Assembly: GCA_019635485.1 (NCBI GenBank)
Contig: JAHBZL010000001.1
Coordinates: 1-64,000 of the forward strand
From: Piscinibacter sp.
GTDB lineage: Bacteria > Pseudomonadota > Gammaproteobacteria > Burkholderiales > Burkholderiaceae_C
Direction: 5' to 3'
DNA: 64,000 nt
Notes under the pieces: generated by a model
Databases searched by the model: none
What the model was told of the DNA's origin: nothing
What the model saw: only the letters and a program-made list of their open reading frames with translations
In this document: piece after piece, positions 18,385 through 26,093 of the stretch
How the letters are laid out: every line of letters begins with the position of its first letter
Numbering within the stretch: the stretch's first letter is position 1
Program-made: the position numbers and the translations under genes

Positions 18385-20073
18385 ATGGAGCATGCACTTC
18401 CAGGGACCCCGGCGCGCCTGCGCCGCTGGATCACCGGCCCGATCGAGCTGAGCACCGAGACGCTGGTGCTGGCCGCCAGCCTGTTCTGGGCGCTGTCGGC
18501 CAACCGGGCGTTCTTCGCCGGGGCGCTGCGCGATCGCAGCTGGGACGATCCGACCGCCTGGGGCCTGGCGATCGCGCTGTTCGCGCTGGTCGTGGCACTG
18601 CATGCGGCCCTGTTGGTGCTGCTGGCCTGGCGCCACACCGCCAAGCCCGCGGTCGCCCTGCTGACCCTGGTGAGCGCCTTCGCGACCTACTACACCGGGG
18701 CCTATGGCGTGGTGCTGGACCCGTCGATGCTGCGCAACGTGCTGCACACCAACCCCGCCGAGGCGGGTGAGCTGCTGACGCCGGCACTGTTCATTCATCT
18801 GCTGCTGTGGGCCGGACTGCCGCTGCTGCTGCTGTCGCGCGTGCAGCTCGTGCGGCGGCCCTGGCCCGCCGCGGCGGCCCGGCGCATCGGCCTGCTGGTG
18901 GCGGCCGTGCTGGTGCTCGCGACGGCGCTGCTGGCGATGTTCCAGCCGTTCGCGTCGCTGATGCGGAACCACCGCGACCTGCGCTACCAGATCACGCCGG
19001 CCAACGTGCTGTGGTCGACCGCCTCGGTGGTCGGCGCCGAGGCGCGCGGCGCCGCCCGGCCGCGCCAGCCGATCGGCGAGGACGCCGCCCCGGGTGCGTC
19101 CTGGGCGCAGCGCAGCCGGCCGCTGGTGGTGCTGGTGGTGATCGGCGAGACCGCGCGCGCCGCCGACTGGGGCCTGTCCGGCGCGGCGCGCCAGACGACG
19201 CCGGAGCTGGCCGGCTTGCCGGTGGTCAACTTCACGCAGGCCAGTTCGTGCGGCACCAACACCGAGGTCTCGGTGCCGTGCATGTTCGCGCCGGTCGGCC
19301 GGCGCGACTACGACGAGGCACGCATCCGTGGCCAGCAGTCGCTGCTGCACGTGCTGGCGCGCGCCGGCGTCGCGGTGCAGTGGCGCGACAACCAGAGCGG
19401 CTGCAAGGGCGTCTGCGACGGCCTGCCGAACGACAGCGTCGCCGCGCTGAACCCGCCGGGGCTGTGCAGCGACGGGCGCTGCCTCGACGAAGGCCTGGTG
19501 GCCGACCTCGACAAGCGCCTGGGCAATGCCAAGGGCACGCAGTTCTGGGTGCTGCACATGCTGGGCAACCACGGGCCGTCGTACTTCCGCCGCTACCCGC
19601 CGGCGTTCGCGAAGTTCCAGCCGGAATGCCGCGACGACGACCTGCGCCGCTGCAGCATCGAGCAGATCCGCAACAGCTACGACAACGCGCTGCTGTACAC
19701 GGACCACGTGCTGGCCCGTGCGATCCGCACGCTGCGCGCGCAGTCCGACCGCGTCGATTCCGCGCTGCTGTACGTGTCCGACCACGGCGAATCGCTCGGC
19801 GAGCAGGGGCTGTTCCTGCACGGGCTGCCGTACGCGATCGCGCCCGAGGTCCAGACCCACGTGCCGATGGTGATGTGGACCAGCCCGGGCCTGGAGCGCG
19901 CCACCGGCCTGGCGCCGGGCTGCCTGCAGCCCGAGCTGCAGCGCCGCGCGCGTGCGCCGGTCAGCCATGACCACCTGTTCCACACCGTGCTCGGCCTGCT
20001 GGACGTGCGTACCGCCCTGCACGATCCGGCCTGGGACCTCACGCAGGCCTGCCGCACCGCCGCCGCCTCATGA
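18385..20073 (+). CDS. eptA: Lipid A phosphoethanolamine transferase (EptA-like)
   Basis: 562 residues. The N-terminal 190 residues contain about five membrane helices. The periplasmic C-terminal half is an alkaline-phosphatase/sulfatase-type domain: metal site VVLVVIGETARAADWGLSG, nucleophile Thr293 in CGTNTEVSVPCMF, and metal ligands in YVSDHGESLGEQGLFLHG. Several Cys (CKGVC, CSDGRC, CRDDDLRRC) match the disulfides of EptA. It modifies lipid A and lowers affinity for cationic peptides in other species. It overlaps the PAP2 phosphatase gene by four bases. Confidence 0.88.
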   Translation: MEHALPGTPARLRRWITGPIELSTETLVLAASLFWALSANRAFFAGALRDRSWDDPTAWGLAIALFALVVALHAALLVLLAWRHTAKPAVALLTLVSAFATYYTGAYGVVLDPSMLRNVLHTNPAEAGELLTPALFIHLLLWAGLPLLLLSRVQLVRRPWPAAAARRIGLLVAAVLVLATALLAMFQPFASLMRNHRDLRYQITPANVLWSTASVVGAEARGAARPRQPIGEDAAPGASWAQRSRPLVVLVVIGETARAADWGLSGAARQTTPELAGLPVVNFTQASSCGTNTEVSVPCMFAPVGRRDYDEARIRGQQSLLHVLARAGVAVQWRDNQSGCKGVCDGLPNDSVAALNPPGLCSDGRCLDEGLVADLDKRLGNAKGTQFWVLHMLGNHGPSYFRRYPPAFAKFQPECRDDDLRRCSIEQIRNSYDNALLYTDHVLARAIRTLRAQSDRVDSALLYVSDHGESLGEQGLFLHGLPYAIAPEVQTHVPMVMWTSPGLERATGLAPGCLQPELQRRARAPVSHDHLFHTVLGLLDVRTALHDPAWDLTQACRTAAAS

Positions 20074-20831
20074 CCCCCCTCGCCCCGACACGGCGCGGCG
20101 ACATCCCGGCCGCGCTGATGGCCCTGCTCGCTCTGCTGTTGTGGGAAGCCAGCGGCTGGGACCTCGCGCTGTCGCGCCAGTTCGGCAACCCGGCCGGCTT
20201 CGTCTGGCGCCACGCCTGGCTGACCGAACACCTGCTGCACGACGGCGGGCGGACGCTGGCGGGCCTGCTGCTCGCGCTGCTCGCCTGGGACGCCTGGCGG
20301 CCCTGGGTCGCGGGGCCGACGCGGCGCCAGCGGGTCTACTGGCTCGGCGTGGTCGCGTTGTCGATGCTGCTGGTGCCGGCCTACAAGCGCATCAGCACCA
20401 CCAGCTGCCCGTGGGACCTGGCGCCGTTCGGCGGGCGCGTACCGTACGTGCCGCACTGGCTGCCCGGCGTGGTCGACGGCGGTGCGGGCCACTGCTTCCC
20501 GTCCGGCCACGCGGTGGCGGCATTCGCCTTCATCGGGCTGTACTACCTGTGGCGCCCGTACCGGCCGCACGCGGCGCGGCGCTTCCTGGCCTGGCTGCTG
20601 GCCGCCGGCACGCTGTTCGGCGTGGCGCAGCTGGTGCGCGGCGCGCACTTCGCGAGCCACACGCTGTGGTCGGCCTGGCTGTGCTGGGTGATCGCGCTGC
20701 TGGCGGAGCGCCTAGAAAGCGCCACGCACCGCCGCCAGCACGTCGATGCGGGCCGCGCCCGTCACCGCACGGTCACCCTCCTGCGGCCGCTGCGCCTCGG
20801 GCACGACCCGCTCGAACAGCGGCGCCAGTGA
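20070..20831 (+). CDS. PAP2 family phosphatase (lipid A phosphatase-like), 3' end overlapping the helicase gene
   Basis: 253 residues. It is a membrane phosphatase with the PAP2 motifs KRISTTSCPWDL, GHCFPSGHAVA and RGAHFASHTLWSAWL. Coupling to eptA (ATGA overlap at 20070) suggests joint lipid A remodelling, as in eptA/lpxE pairs. The last 39 or so codons (from 20712) are antisense to the end of the helicase gene, giving a Arg/His-rich tail (THRRQHVDAGRARHR) outside the membrane domain. That tail looks like read-through rather than part of the family fold. Confidence 0.85.
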   Translation: MTPLAPTRRGDIPAALMALLALLLWEASGWDLALSRQFGNPAGFVWRHAWLTEHLLHDGGRTLAGLLLALLAWDAWRPWVAGPTRRQRVYWLGVVALSMLLVPAYKRISTTSCPWDLAPFGGRVPYVPHWLPGVVDGGAGHCFPSGHAVAAFAFIGLYYLWRPYRPHAARRFLAWLLAAGTLFGVAQLVRGAHFASHTLWSAWLCWVIALLAERLESATHRRQHVDAGRARHRTVTLLRPLRLGHDPLEQRRQ

Positions 20832-22760
20832 GGCGGGGATGAAGCGCGTCAGCGTCGCGTACAGGTGCCGGTCGCCGAAACGCGACTGCTGCGTGACGTA
20901 GAAGCGCTGCGGCACCAGCAGCGCGAGCTGGTGCTGCGCGCGGGTCATCGCGACGTGCAGCAGGCGGCGCTCCTCCTCGATGTCCGCGGCGCGGCCGGTC
21001 GCCATGTCGGACGGGATGCAGCCGTCCACCGCGTTGAGCACGTACACCGCCGACCACTCCTGGCCCTTGGCCGAGTGCATCGTCGAGAGGATCAGGTAGT
21101 CCTCGTCGAGGAGCGGCGGGCCGGCCTCGTCGCTGCTCGCCTCGGGCGGGTCGAGCGTCAGCTCGGCGAGGAAGCGTTCGCGCCCGCCGTAGCCGGCCGC
21201 GATGCGCAGCAGCTGCTCGAGGTCGGCCAAGCGGATCGTTGCGTCCTCGTGCAGGCGTTCGAGCTGCGGCCGGTACCAGCGCAGCGCGATCGCCGCGGCC
21301 TCCGGCCACGGGGCGGCCTGCAGCGCGTCGTGCGCCGCGAGCCAGGTGGCCCAGTCCGCTGCGGCCGCCGACGGCGGGCGGAAGGCATGCAGCACGGCCA
21401 CCGGGTCGTCGGCCGGCCCCATCGCATCGAGCAGGCGCCGCGCCGACGCCGGGCCGATGCCCGGCACCAATTGCGCGACGCGGAAGCCGGCCAACCGGTG
21501 GCGCGGGTTCTGCACCCAGCGCAGCACCGACAGCAGGTCCTTCACGTGCGCCGCCTCGAGGAATTTAAGGCCGCCGTACTTGACGAACGGGATGTCGCGC
21601 CGCGCCAGCTCGAGTTCCAGCGCGGCGCTGTGGTGGCCGGTGCGGAACAGCACCGCCTGCCGCTTCAGCGTCACGCCGCCCTCGCGCTGGCGCAGCACCT
21701 CGTCGGCCACCCAGCGGGCCTGCGCCGGCTCGTCCTCGACACTCACCACGCGGGGCAGCGCGCCGGCCCGGTCGCTGTGCAGTTCCTTCGCGAAGCGTTG
21801 ATCGGCCAGCGCGATCACCGCATTGGACGCGGCCAGGATCGGCTGCGTGCTGCGGTAGTTGCGCGTCAGCGCGACGATGCGCGCCGGCGGGTCGAAGCGC
21901 GCCGGGAACTCGAGGATGTTGCGCACCTCGGCGGCACGGAAGCCGTAGATGGCCTGCGCGTCGTCGCCGACCACGGTGAGGCCGCGGCCGTCGGGCTTCA
22001 GCCGCGCGAGGATCGCCGCCTGCAGCCGGTTGGTGTCCTGGAACTCGTCGACGAGCACGTGCGCGAAGCGCGCGCCGAGTGCGGCGGCCAGCGCCGGCTC
22101 GTCCATCATGTGCAGCCAGTAGAGCAGCAGGTCGTCGTAGTCGAGCAGCTGCTGGCGCTGCTTCTCCTGCACGTAGGCACGCAGCAGGCGGCGCAGTTCG
22201 TCCTCCCAGCCGCGGCACCAGGCGAAGTGCTCGGCCACCACCTCGTCGAGCGCACAGCGGCTGTTGACCACCCGCGAGGCGATCGCGAGGCAGGTGCCCT
22301 TGAGCGGAAAGCGCCGCGACAGCGCGGCGAAGCCCTGCTCCTGGCGCACCAGGCCCATCAGGTCCTCCGCGTCCGCGCGGTCGAGGATGCCGAACTGCGG
22401 CGCGAGCCCGATCACCTCGGCCTGCTCGCGCAGCAGCCGCGCACCGACGGCGTGGAAGGTGCCGGCCCAGGGCAGCACCGGCGCCGCCTGCGTGGGCGCG
22501 AAACCGAGCGCGCGGTGCAGCAGCCGGCCGGCGCGCTGCGCGAGCTCCTGTGCGGCGCGGCGCGAGAAGCTGAGCAGCAGCAGCCGCTGCGGATCCGCGC
22601 CGTCGCGCACCAGCCGCGCGACGCGCGCCGCCAGCGTCGCCGTCTTGCCGGTGCCGGCGCCGGCGATCACCAGCAGCGGGCCGTCGCCGTGATCGACGGC
22701 GGCACGCTGCTCGGCGTTCAGCCGCGCGAAGGCATCGGGCTCGGGATCGGGGTGGGCCAT
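20712..22760 (-). CDS. UvrD/Rep-type ATP-dependent DNA helicase
   Basis: 682 residues from the ATG at 22760. Superfamily 1A helicase motifs are in order: Q motif LNAEQRAAVDH, motif I GAGTGKTATL, motif II VLVDEFQDTN, motif III GDDAQAIYGFR, motif IV TRNYRSTQPIL, motif V LSTMHSAKGQEW and motif VI RRLLHVAMTRAQ. It should translocate 3'-5' on single-stranded DNA. A LexA box 22 bp upstream indicates SOS control. Its final 120 bases overlap the convergent PAP2 gene. Confidence 0.92.
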   Translation of the reverse strand: MAHPDPEPDAFARLNAEQRAAVDHGDGPLLVIAGAGTGKTATLAARVARLVRDGADPQRLLLLSFSRRAAQELAQRAGRLLHRALGFAPTQAAPVLPWAGTFHAVGARLLREQAEVIGLAPQFGILDRADAEDLMGLVRQEQGFAALSRRFPLKGTCLAIASRVVNSRCALDEVVAEHFAWCRGWEDELRRLLRAYVQEKQRQQLLDYDDLLLYWLHMMDEPALAAALGARFAHVLVDEFQDTNRLQAAILARLKPDGRGLTVVGDDAQAIYGFRAAEVRNILEFPARFDPPARIVALTRNYRSTQPILAASNAVIALADQRFAKELHSDRAGALPRVVSVEDEPAQARWVADEVLRQREGGVTLKRQAVLFRTGHHSAALELELARRDIPFVKYGGLKFLEAAHVKDLLSVLRWVQNPRHRLAGFRVAQLVPGIGPASARRLLDAMGPADDPVAVLHAFRPPSAAAADWATWLAAHDALQAAPWPEAAAIALRWYRPQLERLHEDATIRLADLEQLLRIAAGYGGRERFLAELTLDPPEASSDEAGPPLLDEDYLILSTMHSAKGQEWSAVYVLNAVDGCIPSDMATGRAADIEEERRLLHVAMTRAQHQLALLVPQRFYVTQQSRFGDRHLYATLTRFIPASLAPLFERVVPEAQRPQEGDRAVTGAARIDVLAAVRGAF

Positions 22761-22782
22761 GGCGGGTGTTCGACCGCCACGA

Positions 22783-22802
22783 TACTGTATCGGCGTACAG
22801 TG
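22783..22802 (-). promoter_or_regulatory. LexA (SOS) box of the helicase gene
   Basis: CTGT-N8-ACAG at 22785-22800 (CTGTATCGGCGTACAG) with T/A flanks gives a close match to the classical SOS box. It lies 25 bp upstream of the helicase ATG, where it would block the promoter. The gene on its other side ends there, so the helicase is the only target. Confidence 0.8.
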
Positions 22803-22819
22803 GCCCCGCCCTGTTGCAG

Positions 22820-24106
22820 CTAGCGCCGCTCGGCGCTGAGCGTGCGCAGGAACGCGACGAGGTCGCGCACCTCGCGCTCGTCCAGGCGGATGGCCGGGCG
22901 GTCGGCATGGCCTGCGCCGCCGTGGCCGAGTTCGGAGTGCCCGACCGCGGCACGCGGCGCGCGCACGTAGTGCGCCACGACCTCGTCGAGCGTCGCGAAC
23001 TGGCCAGCGTGCATGTAGGGCGCCCGCTCGGCGACCTGGCGCAGGCCCGGGGTCCGGAACGCACCCTCCAGGCCCGGGTCGGCATCGGCGATGAAGCGCA
23101 GTTCGCCGCAGGCGCCGACGGGCGCGTCGCTGTACGGCCCGAGGCAGTTGAACTCGTCGCCCTGCACACGGGCGATCGCCGCGCTGCGGCCGCGGTCGGG
23201 CCGGGCCGGGTCGCGCGGCGGCACGCCGGTGTTGTGGAAGTGCTGGTCGGTCAGCAGCGGGCCGTTGTGGCAGGTCGCGCATTGCCCCTTGCCGATGAAC
23301 AGGCGCAGGCCGCTGACCTCCGCCGGCGTCAGGACCCGCTGTGCGTCCGTGTCGTCCTGCAGCACGGCCTGGACGTAGCGGTCGAAGCGCGACTCGCCGT
23401 GCATCACCGTGCGCTCGTACACCGCGATCGCCTTGCCGAGGTTCGCGAAGGCGCGGTTGACGGCCTCGCGCTGCGGCGCCGGCATGCGCTGCCAGGCGTC
23501 GCGCTGCGCCGGCGTGCCGAGCGGGCCGGCCTCGGCGGGCAGCCCGTCGAGCACCGGCAGGGGGCCGAACAGCGCCTCGTACGGCGCCCGGTGCTGCGTG
23601 GCGAGCCGGCGCACCAGGCCGACGCGCGTGGCGCCGTGCTCGGCGGCGTCCTCCAGCGGGCCGAGGGCCTGCGACCAGAGGCTGTCCTTGCGGCCGTCCC
23701 AGAACAGCCAGGGGCTGTGCGCCGCGCCGGCCACGGGCATCGTGCGGCGTGCGCCGGTGCCGACGCCCTGCCCGACGGGGCGCCCGTCCTGGAAGTCGTG
23801 GGCCGGATCGTGGCAGGTCGCACACGCCACGGCGCCGTTGCCGGACAGGCCGGTGTCGGCGAACAGCCGGCGGCCGAGCGCCACCGCCTCGGGGCGGGAC
23901 TCGACCGCGTTGGACGGGTCCGCCGGCGGCGCCGGCAGGCGCGACAGCAGCATCGAGCCGAGCGTGACGCGGTCCGCGTCCGACCAGCGGTCCACGCGTG
24001 GGGCCGCCCGGGCCGGCGCCGTCGCGAATCCAGCCGCCGCCAGCGTCAGCCCGGCCATCAGCAGCACGGCGCGCACCCGCGCGCGCAGGGAAGCAGTGCG
24101 ATGCAT
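22820..24106 (-). CDS. Di-heme cytochrome c peroxidase / MauG family protein
   Basis: 428 residues with a Sec signal peptide ending near PARAAP. Two heme c sites are visible: CATCH at 95-99 and CATCH at 276-280. The PERHAPS-type core follows (FRTPGLRQVAERAPYMHAGQFATLDEVV). It resembles bacterial cytochrome c peroxidases or MauG-like enzymes in the periplasm. It lies downstream of a small FixH-like lipoprotein gene (8 bp gap) and a DUF3703 gene on the same strand. Confidence 0.88.
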   Translation of the reverse strand: MHRTASLRARVRAVLLMAGLTLAAAGFATAPARAAPRVDRWSDADRVTLGSMLLSRLPAPPADPSNAVESRPEAVALGRRLFADTGLSGNGAVACATCHDPAHDFQDGRPVGQGVGTGARRTMPVAGAAHSPWLFWDGRKDSLWSQALGPLEDAAEHGATRVGLVRRLATQHRAPYEALFGPLPVLDGLPAEAGPLGTPAQRDAWQRMPAPQREAVNRAFANLGKAIAVYERTVMHGESRFDRYVQAVLQDDTDAQRVLTPAEVSGLRLFIGKGQCATCHNGPLLTDQHFHNTGVPPRDPARPDRGRSAAIARVQGDEFNCLGPYSDAPVGACGELRFIADADPGLEGAFRTPGLRQVAERAPYMHAGQFATLDEVVAHYVRAPRAAVGHSELGHGGAGHADRPAIRLDEREVRDLVAFLRTLSAERR

Positions 24107-24114
24107 GCCGGCCC

Positions 24115-24555
24115 TCAGCGCTTCAGCCCGGCCGCGTCGACGACGACGTTGAAGGTGGCGCTGTCGGCGGCATCGCCGGCGCGGATGTCCAGCTTCATGT
24201 CCCACCAGCCCGTCATGCTGAACTTCACGCCCTCCAGGTCGTACACGCCGGGGGCCCGTTCGCGCGTGACGCGCGGCCGGGTCGGGAAGCCGTGCCCGTG
24301 CCGGGGCATGCCGCCGTCGAAGGCGATGCTCGCCTGCGATACCGGTGCGCCCTGCGCGGTCGTCAGGTGGATCTGCCAGGCGTGCAGTTGCTGCAGGGCC
24401 GGCCCGGTGGCCGGCGGCTCCATCCGGACGATGAACTTGCCCTGCCGGCTCGGGTGCTGCAGAGTCAGGTCGAGGTCGGCCGGCGCGGTGCCGCAGGCGG
24501 CCAGGGGCAGGGCGCCGGCGAATACGACGGCGGTGAGGGCAATGCGAAGGAACAT
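24115..24555 (-). CDS. FixH/YtkA-like periplasmic lipoprotein
   Basis: 146 residues, lipobox LAAC with lipid Cys21. The body is an immunoglobulin-like domain with LHAWQIHLTTAQGAPVSQAS and GGMPRHGHGFPTRP, the His/Met-bearing pattern of the YtkA-like/FixH family, which in some relatives handles copper. It directly precedes the di-heme peroxidase gene and is likely co-expressed. A metal role is inferred from the family only. Confidence 0.75.
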   Translation of the reverse strand: MFLRIALTAVVFAGALPLAACGTAPADLDLTLQHPSRQGKFIVRMEPPATGPALQQLHAWQIHLTTAQGAPVSQASIAFDGGMPRHGHGFPTRPRVTRERAPGVYDLEGVKFSMTGWWDMKLDIRAGDAADSATFNVVVDAAGLKR

Positions 24556-24650
24556 GGTGGTCGATCCGGTGAGGTGGGGTCGGGAAACAGCTGCCCCGGG
24601 CGCCCTCGCGAGGAGGCTCCCGGGTGCAGCGCGGAACGGAGGCCGCGGTG

Positions 24651-25016
24651 CTAGCGGCGCGCGGCGTCGAGGAGGCGCTGGAGATCGGCGGGAATGGGCA
24701 TCGGCCTGAAGCCGCTGACGGCGGCGCCGCCGGTGTTGCCGGGCGGCACCCACAGCCAGGTCTTCAGGACCGCGGCGGCCAGCCGCCAGGCCTGGCCGAA
24801 CGCCTCGCTCGCGCGGTGGTGGCGCAGCGCCCAGCGGAACATGGCCCAGTGCACGCGCAGGTGTTCGATCGTCGAGGCCTGGCCGAGCACGTGCGCGCGC
24901 TCGAGGTGGCTGAACGACGTGGCGAAGTCGCCGCGCCGCTCCCGGTGTGCGGCGGCCGCGAGTTCGCGGCGGACGAAGGGGCGGATGCGGCGTGCGAAAC
25001 GGGGCGAGAGGTTCAT
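24651..25016 (-). CDS. DUF3703 family protein
   Basis: 121 residues, Arg-rich, with the family pattern HLERAHVLGQASTIEHLRVH and a C-terminal TGGAAVSGFRPMPIP. DUF3703 proteins are soluble and of unknown function, often near metal-resistance or AraC genes. It heads the minus-strand group with the FixH-like and peroxidase genes and is divergent from the AraC regulator at 25176. Confidence 0.75.
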   Translation of the reverse strand: MNLSPRFARRIRPFVRRELAAAAHRERRGDFATSFSHLERAHVLGQASTIEHLRVHWAMFRWALRHHRASEAFGQAWRLAAAVLKTWLWVPPGNTGGAAVSGFRPMPIPADLQRLLDAARR

Positions 25017-25175
25017 CGTGCAACTCCGGGTGGAGGCGGTGGGCATGGACGGGATTCTTCGCAACCGTCGCCTGGCCGGCTTGAACGAAACGGCTGCGTG
25101 GGGCGAGGTGGCGCCGTGACCGGCGGGCCCGGCCAGCCGGGTGAGTCGGCAGGGCCGGACGACACCGTCGCACGC

Positions 25176-25952
25176 ATGTCGCGCACCCATGCGTCGACCG
25201 GGCGCATCTACTTCTGGCAGGGCGGCAGCCTGTGGATCGGGCAGGGCCGGGGCCGCACGGATTGGCACGCGCACCATGCGCACCAGCTCGTCCTCGCGCC
25301 GGAGGGCACGTTCCGCTTCCGGACCGAGCGGGACGGGGCCTGGCAGCACTTCGAAGGCGCCCTCGTGCCGAGCCACCGCACGCACCAGTTCGACGTCGAC
25401 GCGCTGGCGATGGCCCATCTGTTCCTGGAGCCGGAAAGCCGCGTCGGCCGGGCGCTGCTGCAGCGCTTCGGCGCCGGCACGGTCGCACGGCTGCCGGCCG
25501 CCGACAGCCGCGCCGCGGCCCGCGCGCTCTTCGACACCTTCCGGGCCGCCCCGGCGCGCGAGCCGATGGTCGCGGCGGCGTCCGCGGCCCTGGCCCGGCT
25601 GTGCGGCGCGGCCGCCGAACCGGCTTCGATGCCGGACCGGCGCCTCACGGCGGCGCTGGCCTACATCCGTTCGAACATCCGGGAGCCGCTCGCGCTCGGC
25701 GACGTCGCCGCCGCGGTGGCACTGTCACCCAGCCGCTTCCGGCACCTGTTCGTCGCCGAGACGGGCAGCTCGTTTCGTGCCTACCTGCTGTGGCTGCGCA
25801 TCAATCTGGCGATCGAGCATGTCCAGGCTGGTGCAACCTGGACCGATGCCGCGCACGCCGCCGGCTTCGCGGACTCGGCGCACCTGACCCGCACGCACCG
25901 CAGGGTGTTCGGCATCGAGCCGAGCGCGATCCGGCCGTCGACGACGGGCTGA
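25176..25952 (+). CDS. AraC family transcriptional regulator
   Basis: 258 residues from the ATG at 25176; a GTG at 25116 would add 20 residues and has GAGGTG upstream, so the start is uncertain. An N-terminal cupin-like sensor (WHAHHAHQLVLAPEGTFRF) precedes the double helix-turn-helix (LALGDVAAAVALSPSRFRHL and ATWTDAAHAAGFADSAHLTR). It is divergent from the DUF3703 / FixH-like / peroxidase group, its probable target. Confidence 0.85.
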   Translation: MSRTHASTGRIYFWQGGSLWIGQGRGRTDWHAHHAHQLVLAPEGTFRFRTERDGAWQHFEGALVPSHRTHQFDVDALAMAHLFLEPESRVGRALLQRFGAGTVARLPAADSRAAARALFDTFRAAPAREPMVAAASAALARLCGAAAEPASMPDRRLTAALAYIRSNIREPLALGDVAAAVALSPSRFRHLFVAETGSSFRAYLLWLRINLAIEHVQAGATWTDAAHAAGFADSAHLTRTHRRVFGIEPSAIRPSTTG

Positions 25953-26093
25953 GCGCGCGGGCGCCCGGTGCCCACAATCTCACGCGAGCGCCCGCCGGAT
26001 GCGGCGAACGCCCCCGGCGGGGCCGCCAACGGCCTGCTTCGTGCATCCGTTCGCGTCGAGAATCCGCACCCTCCGACGCGCCCCCGACGACCC

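Noticed and set aside
22761-23825. Upstream extension of the helicase frame
   Set aside because: It reads the peroxidase gene in a wrong frame and passes through the LexA box; the ATG at 22760 begins exactly before the Q motif.
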